Shown here: positions 1 to 7,800 of the stretch, in pieces
Position numbering within the stretch: position 1 is the stretch's first letter
Layout: each line of letters opens with the position of its first letter
Virus record (IMG/VR): IMGVR_UViG_3300042902_000155
Span: 1 to 22,034 of that record
From: a virus
Reading direction: 5' to 3' (one strand)
Length of the DNA stretch: 22,034 bases
The notes under the pieces: generated by a model
The model's database searches: none
Told to the model about the DNA's origin: nothing
The model's input: only the letters and a program-made list of their open reading frames with translations
Program-made: the position numbers and the translations under genes

Positions 1-1780
1 TTTGTGCTTTATCGTATTCTTCTTTATCCACAGGAGTGCCATCTTTGTTTAATCTTGTATCATAGTTAACAGGGTATTCGTATTCTTCTTCTCCTATTTT
101 TAAATTTACATCATTAAATACATTAACTCCCTTATTAGGAACAATTGTAATTCCTGTTCCTTGTATTAATTTTGATATTTCAGCAGCAGCTTCCTTGTCT
201 TTTAAAGGTCTATTTCCTCCTCTTCCTTTAATTATTGAAGACATACCTGTTTTTACTTTATTGCTAAATTCAATTTCAGGGTCTTTAACAGCGGTTCTTC
301 CGGCTTTAACACCTTCGAAGTTTTTCTGAGAAGCACCCATTTTCATATTAGGGTCTCCACCTTTGTTACGTTTCATTGTCTCAGCTACGTTATCAACACC
401 GTGAACCTCATTACCAAGTTCATTCCATTGTCCTAATGTAATTGCATTAGGGTCATAATCAAGTGTACGATTTAGGTCAGGGTCTTTATACTTGAATGTT
501 AATTTACCCGGAACACTTGTATCAATATCTAACAATCCTCTTGATTGAGATAATTGAGAACCAAGTATAGAGTTAATTGCGGCTATCTTATCGGCAGGCG
601 TTCCTGCTTTAAATACATCTCCCCAAGTTCCAAGAGCATTGTCTTTCTCTTTCTCTTCTTTTCTTGCTTTAACAGCATCTTGAGACTCTTCATCTCTTGA
701 TACAGCACCTACAGCACTTGCCTCTTCTTTGTAATCGTACTGAGACCTCATTTGGTTTCTAATAAACTCTTCAGCATCTTGAGTTTGCTCATCAGTAAAT
801 ACAGGGTCGGATTGACCTGTACTCGGATTTATTATTTCTAATATTAAATTAGGGTTTTTCTTAGCCTCTTCAGGGTCATCTGTTACATCATAAGGCTTTC
901 CATTTGGGGCTACAGGTATAGAGTCCAAAAGTACACGCAATTTATTAATAGGCGGTCCTATAATGGTTTCAATCATTCCGTTTTCAGAATTAATAAATTT
1001 ATATAATTTTTGTTTATCATCCTCAATTATATCTGTTCTTCTTGTAATATCTTCAATACTTGTTATTTTACCTTGTTTTGTAATACCTCCAAGTATTACC
1101 GCAGTTGTCTTTTCTTCTCCTAATGCATCAACAAATCCTTTTATAGGTGTTGCGTAGTCGTATTTATCCCACTCGCCTACAATCATAGTATTTATTTGGT
1201 CAACACTTGCCATTTTACCGGGTGTGTCATCCATAGTATAGACTGTTTTACCATCGATAACTTTTTCAGTCTTCATAGCAGACATAACTTTACCATTAGT
1301 AGGATTAATATATAAAGCTGCTTTATTAAAATCTCCAAAACCTTCTGCTTTTTGTCTTTGACGAGTCTCATATAAAGAAGCCTTTCCATCTCTATACCTT
1401 TGCATTGTATTACCATAATTAGCTTGATAGGCTTTCAATGCGTTAAACGCTAATTCAGTACCATCATTAATATTTTGTCTATTAATGGTATATTCTTTTA
1501 ATGATATTTGACCTCTTTTTAAAAGGTTTTCTTGTATTCTAACGTAGTTTGATGCTTGGTCTGCAAATTCTAATGCGGCTGTTCTCGCTCCTTTATGTTC
1601 TCCATTAGGGGATGTTGCCAACTCGTTCATTGCCTCACGAGTAGCTTGGTCAATTGCGGCTTTCTTTTCTTCCCGAACACGGTTAGTTTCGGCAAGCATA
1701 TCACTCATATTCTTACCGACCTCTGCCCAATTTACCTGCGAGTCCGCTTCCCGCTCTGCATATTTATAGTATGTTGCCAT
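1..1780 (-). CDS. Long internal virion (ejection-type) protein, C-terminus cut by window edge
   Basis: An open frame runs from an ATG at 1780 (MATYYKYAEREADSQVNW) to the left edge with no stop, giving 593 visible codons; the C-terminus lies outside. It begins one base after the stop of the preceding 259-aa gene, so the two are probably translationally coupled. The visible part is hydrophilic and rich in Lys, Glu, Asp, Asn and Gln, with a helical N-terminal ~100 residues and a strongly charged stretch near residues 360-390. No signal peptide, membrane segment or enzymatic motif was seen. Its place at the end of the tail-assembly operon, after a short hydrophobic/coiled-coil protein, matches the internal or cargo proteins that podoviruses eject with DNA. 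That role is inferred from position and composition. A peptidoglycan-degrading or other domain could lie in the missing part. Confidence 0.6.
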   Translation of the reverse strand, partial: MATYYKYAEREADSQVNWAEVGKNMSDMLAETNRVREEKKAAIDQATREAMNELATSPNGEHKGARTAALEFADQASNYVRIQENLLKRGQISLKEYTINRQNINDGTELAFNALKAYQANYGNTMQRYRDGKASLYETRQRQKAEGFGDFNKAALYINPTNGKVMSAMKTEKVIDGKTVYTMDDTPGKMASVDQINTMIVGEWDKYDYATPIKGFVDALGEEKTTAVILGGITKQGKITSIEDITRRTDIIEDDKQKLYKFINSENGMIETIIGPPINKLRVLLDSIPVAPNGKPYDVTDDPEEAKKNPNLILEIINPSTGQSDPVFTDEQTQDAEEFIRNQMRSQYDYKEEASAVGAVSRDEESQDAVKARKEEKEKDNALGTWGDVFKAGTPADKIAAINSILGSQLSQSRGLLDIDTSVPGKLTFKYKDPDLNRTLDYDPNAITLGQWNELGNEVHGVDNVAETMKRNKGGDPNMKMGASQKNFEGVKAGRTAVKDPEIEFSNKVKTGMSSIIKGRGGNRPLKDKEAAAEISKLIQGTGITIVPNKGVNVFNDVNLKIGEEEYEYPVNYDTRLNKDGTPVDKEEYDKAQ

Positions 1781-1781
1781 T

Positions 1782-2561
1782 TTAATTTACTTTAGGGAAT
1801 AATGAGCCATAGATGTTGTTTAATTGGTCTTTTGGTAGTCCTGACATAAAATCAGTAAAGTCAGCTCCTTTCATTCCTCCTACAGATGATAAATTACCAT
1901 ATCCTGACTGTGTAGATAAACCTGCTACTTTGTCTTGAAAGGCTTGCTGAGATAAACCTCCGGCTTTAGCACCCTCTTCAATTTTGCCAAATGCTTTAGC
2001 TGAACCTGATTTAGCAAATAAAGGAACCATAGCTAACCCTTGTTGAAGAGTTGATGATAGTCCTTGAAAGCCTTCAGATGTTGATTGAGCAGCTGCTCTT
2101 TCTGCATCTCCTGCTGCCTTCTGAGCACCTTCTGCTTCTCCCAAATCTAATTGAACTCCTAAGTCTCTTAAACGACTTTGCTCTGCTATTTGTTTGTTTT
2201 CGATGTCTGTCATTTCAGCACCCATAGCTGTACGGATACCTCCTTGAGCTTCATTTTGTGCCATTAAGACCTTGCCCGCCATAGTAGCTGCCCCTCTTTC
2301 GGATTCAACACCTGCTTGAATAGCTTGAGCTCCTGCTGAAAGCATAGCTTCCCTCTGAAGTTCATAAGGCTCTTTTTTTATCGCCATTTTATCAGTAAAA
2401 TTAATTTCAAGTTTTTTACGAGCCTCTGCCATTGCTTTTGCTGCTTCTGCTTCTGCTTTTCTTTGCTTTGATTTTTGCTCTCCTGCTTGAACAAAAGACA
2501 TTGCTGTTGTACCTGCTGATATTGCTAATCCACCTATCGCTACTGCTGTTGCTACTCCCAT
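1782..2561 (-). CDS. Putative internal virion/ejection protein with glycine-rich hydrophobic N-terminus
   Basis: This 259-aa protein starts with a Gly/Ala-rich hydrophobic stretch (residues 2-26) that could insert in a membrane. It continues with an Ala/Lys/Glu/Gln-rich helical or coiled-coil region (about 28-165) and ends in a Gly/Ser-rich low-complexity tail. The same layout, a hydrophobic glycine-rich head followed by long helices, is seen in small ejected core proteins such as T7 gp14, which help build a channel through the host envelope. The resemblance is in architecture only; no sequence family was recognised. The gene starts one base after the stop of the GNAT-like gene and ends one base before the long ejection-type gene. 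Minor capsid or tail-assembly protein remains possible. Confidence 0.55.
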   Translation of the reverse strand: MGVATAVAIGGLAISAGTTAMSFVQAGEQKSKQRKAEAEAAKAMAEARKKLEINFTDKMAIKKEPYELQREAMLSAGAQAIQAGVESERGAATMAGKVLMAQNEAQGGIRTAMGAEMTDIENKQIAEQSRLRDLGVQLDLGEAEGAQKAAGDAERAAAQSTSEGFQGLSSTLQQGLAMVPLFAKSGSAKAFGKIEEGAKAGGLSQQAFQDKVAGLSTQSGYGNLSSVGGMKGADFTDFMSGLPKDQLNNIYGSLFPKVN

Positions 2562-2562
2562 A

Positions 2563-2973
2563 TTATAATATTTTTATCATTTCACTTGTGTACCCGCCAC
2601 CTTTAGACCAACCAAGGTCGGTATAGGTTTTGATTAAACTTTGGTTCTTAATTAATGCGTATCCATATTTGCTACCTGTATTTTTACAAATATTAGTAAG
2701 AGACTTTATTAATAATCTTATTGCCTCTCTTCTTTTGTCTTTTATTCGGTATTCTTTATTAGAAACAATCCAATCTACCCAAGCTACTTTTGAATTTGTA
2801 ACATATATAAAACCTGCACATATTGGCGTATCTCCATCATAAACTATAACTCCACCTTTTCCATCATCAGGTAAAAAATCCTTAGTAGGTGGCTCCCAAT
2901 TCCATTGCTTCCACCATTCTACAAGAATCTCTTCATAATCAGTGTCGCAAAGATTTCTAATTTCTAATTCCAT
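2563..2973 (-). CDS. GNAT-like N-acetyltransferase, degenerate acetyl-CoA loop
   Basis: The 136-aa protein has the order of a GNAT fold: an N-terminal strand/helix (residues 1-25), a central hairpin with VIVYDGDTPICAGFIYV (42-58), the V-shaped strand VAWVDWIVSNKEYR (63-76), an acetyl-CoA helix (80-95), and the C-terminal motif around N110 and Y117 (NQSLIKTYTDLGW) that usually ends the fold. Members of this superfamily transfer an acyl group from acyl-CoA to an amine. The pyrophosphate loop, normally R/Q-x-x-G-x-G/A, reads RIKDKRR here and lacks the glycines, so catalysis is uncertain. The Trp-rich stretch EWWKQWNWEPP (19-29) is distinctive. The gene sits inside a cassette of virion proteins, suggesting a particle-associated or late function; the substrate is unknown. 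Confidence 0.68.
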   Translation of the reverse strand: MELEIRNLCDTDYEEILVEWWKQWNWEPPTKDFLPDDGKGGVIVYDGDTPICAGFIYVTNSKVAWVDWIVSNKEYRIKDKRREAIRLLIKSLTNICKNTGSKYGYALIKNQSLIKTYTDLGWSKGGGYTSEMIKIL

Positions 2974-2980
2974 ATTGATA

Positions 2981-2988
2981 CAAAGATA
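2981..2988 (-). promoter_or_regulatory. Weak candidate -7 element before the GNAT-like gene
   Basis: The minus strand reads TATCTTTG, matching the Bacteroidota -7 consensus TAnnTTTG, in the 21-base gap before the ATG at 2973. No -33 TTG was found at the usual distance. A start 5-7 bases downstream would leave an almost leaderless transcript, so a chance match is quite possible. Confidence 0.25.
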
Positions 2989-2994
2989 TTAAAA

Positions 2995-3807
2995 TTAAGG
3001 GAAACTTTTCATTACATTAGTCTCAACTGCAAATAATTCAATTTTGCTGTTATAATTATTTGAAAGTGTAGTTACACAATAGTGTCCTAAAACCCCGTGA
3101 GACTCAGCTACAGAATTTTTAACGTATAAGAAATAATTAACATTCCCGGGTATTGGAGTAGTTATTGGAGACAACATATTATTGTTTACAATTATTCTAT
3201 TTATACCTGCCGGATAATCAACTATAACATTAACTACAGTTCCTGCAAATTGAGCATTTGTTCCGAAATAAACATAGTCTCCAATACTTATAATATTTCC
3301 TATAGATACTAATGGGTTTATGCTAAAGTTAACTTGAGCGGTATTAGTACCTGCACCTGTAACCGTTAAACTATTTCCTATACCATTCAAACTTCTAAGA
3401 GCAAATTCTCCAATACTGTTATTTCTAACAAATGCAAAATAAGATGCTTCTTTCTTTTCAAACCAAGAACTTTCAATGAATCCTGATACTTGTAAATCAG
3501 TCGCCAACTGAACATCCCAAATTGAATCTCCTTCTAAATTTATTGTTTTAAATAATTTATTTTCAAGAGCAGCATTATTAAATACAGTTTCAATCGTTGT
3601 TGGTTTAAAAGCATTCGTAGGCTGTCCTAATTTAACCCACCAAGGTTCGTAAAACGTATTACGTGATTCATTTACATTATGCTTGTAAATATTTCCTCCT
3701 TTGAAAGTATAGAAATAATTATTCATTCCAATCATCCAATCAGGATAATAAGAATAAAAAGACACCCAACCTGCAACTCCTTCAGAGTATGATAATGTAT
3801 AATCCAT
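2995..3807 (-). CDS. Phage virion protein, tail-associated, function unassigned
   Basis: This 270-aa protein is probably structural. Its N-terminal half (residues 1-130) is rich in aromatic residues and carries WVSFYSYYPDWMIGMNNYF, NNAALENKLFKTIN and SWFEKKEASYFAFVR, a pattern I associate with a conserved virion protein of Bacteroidota phages. This is recognition from memory and was not searched. The middle (about 166-231) looks like a small beta-barrel insertion (SIGDYVYFG ... FAGTVVNVIV ... YFLYVKN), and the protein ends with KIELFAVETNVMKSFP. No signal peptide or catalytic motif was found. It lies between the 318-aa modular protein and the GNAT-like gene, in the run after the muzzle gene, so a tail-tip or tail-periphery location is the best guess. 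Confidence 0.6.
   Translation of the reverse strand: MDYTLSYSEGVAGWVSFYSYYPDWMIGMNNYFYTFKGGNIYKHNVNESRNTFYEPWWVKLGQPTNAFKPTTIETVFNNAALENKLFKTINLEGDSIWDVQLATDLQVSGFIESSWFEKKEASYFAFVRNNSIGEFALRSLNGIGNSLTVTGAGTNTAQVNFSINPLVSIGNIISIGDYVYFGTNAQFAGTVVNVIVDYPAGINRIIVNNNMLSPITTPIPGNVNYFLYVKNSVAESHGVLGHYCVTTLSNNYNSKIELFAVETNVMKSFP
3115..3312 (-). other. Small beta-barrel-like insertion in the 270-aa virion protein
   Basis: Residues 166-231 show the pattern GDxVxFG, then GTVVNVIV, then RIIVNNN, then PGNVNYFLYVKN. The order (GD-strand, turn, V-rich strand, threonine/proline turn, closing Y-x-Y/V strand) resembles segments of the capsid protein and the 310-aa ring protein in this window. Comparison was by eye only. 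Confidence 0.35.
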
Positions 3808-3833
3808 ATTTTTTTAATTTATCAAGGAACAGG

Positions 3834-4790
3834 TCATATGCAATTAGTAATTGCAACCACTACTCCGTTTTGAACTTCTATTACTTTATTTGGTGGAACA
3901 CCTGCTACATTATCTACTAAATAGAAATCATCAACTAAAGGTGTAACTCCATTTTCGTCTTGAAAAACATAATCATATATACCAATAAAAGTGTCATTAG
4001 CAGTATGAACTTTTGCAAAGTAATATGTTTCACTTAAAACAGTTGAACACTGAATATTGTCATTATTAAAAACAGTTGAACTATTAAATGATGGTAACGC
4101 TACAGGACAAATTGCGCCAAAACTCCATCCTGTGCCTGTACAAGGACCAATAATCTCTATAAATAAACTACTTGGAGTTGCATTTACTTTTGGTATTACT
4201 AATTTACAATCGCCCCAAGAGTTAGCTGTTATAGAAAAATCACCAACTGCGATTACAGTTGTCTCGGTATTTCCCGTATTGTCAAAAGAAGATGTTGCAG
4301 GGTTGTATAAAAAAACTGATTGAGTAACAGTCCCTCCACTAGGATACCAAGCTGAACAACCTCCGGTATTACCTGAAGTGCCTACAATTGTAAAATTATT
4401 AGCATTAGGGCTTTCAAAAACACCATTGACAGGAGAGCTTAGTTTGTTGTAAACTACTCCATCGTAAGTAGCTCTTATTCCATCCGGAACTTGCGCAACG
4501 TTAAAGGTAACAATTATAGCTCCTGTAGATTCAGGAGTTCCTCCTACATTTAAATATATTTGATACACCCCACTTCCCCCGGAACCGCTTATAGATGTTC
4601 CACAAGGAACAGGACAAGGACTTGGACAAGCTTCGGAAGTAGATAAAACTCCTAGTATTTGCTGTCTTGATACTGTTCCATCAGAATAAGCTCCATCAGG
4701 AGCTTTATTTGTTAATGAAACATCTGTATATACCGCTGTAGCAGAAGTTAAATCTGCTGCGTTTAAAAAATATGTTGAACTTACTGCCAT
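3834..4790 (-). CDS. Modular virion surface protein with two copies of a small C-terminal-type module
   Basis: The 318-aa protein starts 12 bases after the muzzle gene. Residues 6-63 (TYFLNAADLTSATAVYTD ... APDGAYSDG ... CPSPC) form a compact module closely resembling the C-terminal end of the muzzle protein. A CPSPCPVPC and GSGGSG linker follows, then a beta-rich Ser/Thr/Gly/Asn central part (about 75-250). The C-terminus (255-318, TYYFAKVHTANDTFIGIYDY ... GVTPLVDDFYLVDN) looks like a diverged further copy. No enzyme motif was seen. Composition and position suggest an exposed tail component, perhaps receptor-facing. Cysteines at the module ends could form disulfides or bind metal. A tail-fibre adaptor, knob or adhesin are all plausible. 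Confidence 0.55.
   Translation of the reverse strand: MAVSSTYFLNAADLTSATAVYTDVSLTNKAPDGAYSDGTVSRQQILGVLSTSEACPSPCPVPCGTSISGSGGSGVYQIYLNVGGTPESTGAIIVTFNVAQVPDGIRATYDGVVYNKLSSPVNGVFESPNANNFTIVGTSGNTGGCSAWYPSGGTVTQSVFLYNPATSSFDNTGNTETTVIAVGDFSITANSWGDCKLVIPKVNATPSSLFIEIIGPCTGTGWSFGAICPVALPSFNSSTVFNNDNIQCSTVLSETYYFAKVHTANDTFIGIYDYVFQDENGVTPLVDDFYLVDNVAGVPPNKVIEVQNGVVVAITNCI
3837..4028 (-). repeat. Module copy 3 (diverged), C-terminus of the 318-aa protein
   Basis: Residues 255-318 share the pattern of an initial TYYFAK strand, IYDYVFQDENG, then a turn with LVDDFYLVDN, and a final NCI. It resembles the other two copies in order of motifs but is more diverged and lacks the central RQ-type basic stretch. 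Confidence 0.4.
4614..4775 (-). repeat. Module copy 2, N-terminus of the 318-aa protein
   Basis: Residues 6-59: TYFLNAADLTSATAVYTD, then SLTNKAPDGAYSDGTVSRQ, then GVLSTSEACPSPC. It aligns by eye, nearly ungapped, with residues 1470-1522 of the muzzle protein: TYYLNAPFASSTSIFVD, LTIFAANGFYSYEGQVR, GTLLPLQLCAAC. Confidence 0.65.
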
Positions 4791-4802
4791 TTTTATATTA
4801 AA

Positions 4803-7800
4803 TTAAATTACACAACCACAACAAACATCGTATGTATCAACTCCGAAACACAAAGTAACTTCAACACCGCACGCTGCGCAAAGTTGCAAAGGTAATAATG
4901 TTCCGTTAACTAACTCTCTAACTTGACCTTCGTATGAATAAAATCCATTTGCAGCAAATATAGTCAATTGTTGGTCAACAAATATTGATGTTGAACTTGC
5001 AAATGGAGCGTTAAGATAATAAGTATCTTCTACACACTCACAACAAGCGTTAGCTGCTGATATATTAGAGAAACATAAAAGCGTAGGAATTGAATCTCTT
5101 AAATCCCAAATTAAATAAAGGTAGTCTCCATTTGATTGTGCAGGAACAGTAAAGTTAGCATAATAAGTTGGGTCTGAACCAAGATTAGGAGTAGCAATAG
5201 TAGATGCTGCTAATAAAGCTTGAATCTCAATATCATTATTATTATACAATGTTGAGCTCCTCAAATACCTAAATTTATCCTGAGCTATATTAAATACATA
5301 GTTATCAGGAACTATTTTGTTTGATATTAATTCCATAGTACTAAACTCAGGAGGGAAACCACCGGCACCTACAAATCCTGATACAATATTATATCTTGAC
5401 ACAAGAGGCACATTTGAACCGCTTTGAAAAAGAACCAAATTAGATAAAAGAGGTCCTACAAAAGACCCATTAATATATCTATATTGACTGTGTATTGTTT
5501 GTCCTACCTCAGATGCGTTAGTTATTACAACTTCAACAATATCCATTGTAATAGCACTACAACAATCAGCAAGTATATCTACAACCATATCTCCTGTGTA
5601 TGTAAGAGTTATGGCTGCTGTTTCAATTAAGACGTTGTTCTTATTAAAGAAAATACTTCCGTCTAAATTTGTTGGTCCTGAAGTTACAATAGTTCCATTA
5701 TAATCTACGCTTACAGAAAGAGTTTTTCCTGCTTCTATAGATGAGAACGCCCAAGCAATTTCAGTACTACCCACAAGAGGACCTAAGTCAACACAGTAAG
5801 ACAGTGATTTGCTTACTTCATTTTCCACAGATAATGTAAATGTTTGAGATATACCGCAATTTAAACACTGAGGGTTTAATGGTAGTGATTGGTTGTTCAT
5901 AGACAATACATACTCATTCATATAAGGGTCAAAACCTCCAAGTTTTTGGTAATTAAATGATGAGTTAAATTCATCTCTAAACCAAGTCCTCATATTTTGT
6001 TCTGATATAGCAACCAATTGTTCGTTTTGACTATCTCCTCCTTTTAATTGAATAACTGCGCCCCGCTTGGCATCTGCAAAATATCTGTCAAATCCCCATT
6101 GAACATAACTTTCAGGATTAAAACTTATACCGTACTTTTCAGTACGTGCTATTTGAGTACCTAAAACCTGTGGTGTGGCTGTAATTATACCTCCGGCACT
6201 TGCATCTGACAATAAATTTTTCTCCGCTAAAACGTAAGATATTTTATCTTCTTGTAATGTTAAAATATCTGTATTTCTTCCATCTAATAATTGTATAGCT
6301 CCAAATGATGCTTCGCAATTTTTAAAATTAGATAATCCTTTATTAAACTCATTTAATTTATTGATATTTGATTCTGCATTATAGACACCACTATATGTAA
6401 TGTCAGCAAATCTATCAGCAGACTTATAATCTTGTTCAGCAACTGTTGTTACTCTTTGACCTAAATTAAATGACTTTCCAATAATAGAATCACGTATTTT
6501 ATAACTTTCTACTCCATTTCCAAAAGAAAAACAATTGAAAAAATTAGTGTCAATTATAGCAGGAATTAATGATGCAATATCTTGGTCTTGAACATTTCCT
6601 GAATGATTTCCATCTAAATCAATAGCAAAAGACAAATTATTTTCAAAAAATATATCAGGTAAAGAATCACTTGGCTGAGTCTCAAAGATGATAGTATTAA
6701 GTGCTCTAAAAACTTGAATATCAGAAGTAACACAATATTTTCTTGAGTTAGGATAGCCTACTCCTGTACAGCTTTTACCCGTTGACATTTGAAGTATTAG
6801 TTCATTTGTAGTAGGGTTTCTATAAAACTGAAGATACATTATTTCAAAGTCTATGCTAGTCAAGATTCCGTTTGTTGGTATATATTCTAACTCAGTACTA
6901 TCGTCTTTAGAAGTACCTGAATTTAGTAAATTGGATACATTATCTCCATTCCACCAATCCTCAAAATTATCATAATTAGTAGTAGATGATAACCTTCTTT
7001 TAAAGGAATACCCTCTTGCTTCACACTTGCTTCCAACACCTGCTCTGTTCCAATCAAAATCTAAAGTAATTATACTTCCCGCAGGAACTGAATAGTCTAA
7101 ATACATTCCCGGATTATCGGGGTCCTCTTTATTCACAGTATATTTTAAAATAGCATAATTACCTCCTCTTTTTGCACAAGCTGATTCGTTTCCTAATAGA
7201 ATAACAGCGTCAGGCTCTGCAACAGCAGAAAAGGTATTTGGATTTATTTTTAAATATAATCCCGAAGGAACTAATACGTTATCTATAGGCTCTATAAAAC
7301 CCTCTGCTTGAGCTTGTTTATCTAAAACTGTAGCATAAGCACAACTTCTTCTAGGTCCATCAGTGTCTGCCTTAACTATAAATTTATCTCCAATCTCTAC
7401 TTTTCTTGTGTTCTCTCCTTCTAAATAAAACCAAACTGCATTTGAGGCAGGGTCAGTAAAGAATAAATTACAATAAATTGTTTCATAATTCTCTTCGTCA
7501 GGTTTAATTACAAACTTATATCGCTTAGCCCATTTTGGCGCTCTTTGAGTAATTGGTATAGTTACCTGTATAGAGTTTTTATTTGAAGATAGTCCACAAG
7601 GGATATGCACAGTGTTTTGTTGGCTAACTAAAGCTGTTGAAGCTCTATTGTATCCATCCATATATACTATACCTATTTCATAACCTCTATTGCTATGTAA
7701 ACTTTTTGGACTTGCTATATCCTGAAAAATAGCCTGTGCAAAAACCACTTCGTAATATTCATACACAGATTCGACAATAACATTAGGGTCATCTACATAT

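Noticed and set aside
963-1157. Plus-strand open frame of 64 codons
   Set aside because: It lies antisense inside the continuous minus-strand frame of the long ejection-type gene and has low-complexity hydrophobic composition.
2432-2626. Plus-strand leucine-rich frame resembling a membrane peptide
   Set aside because: It is the antisense of an Ala/Glu/Lys coiled-coil coding stretch, which reads as poly-Leu on the other strand.
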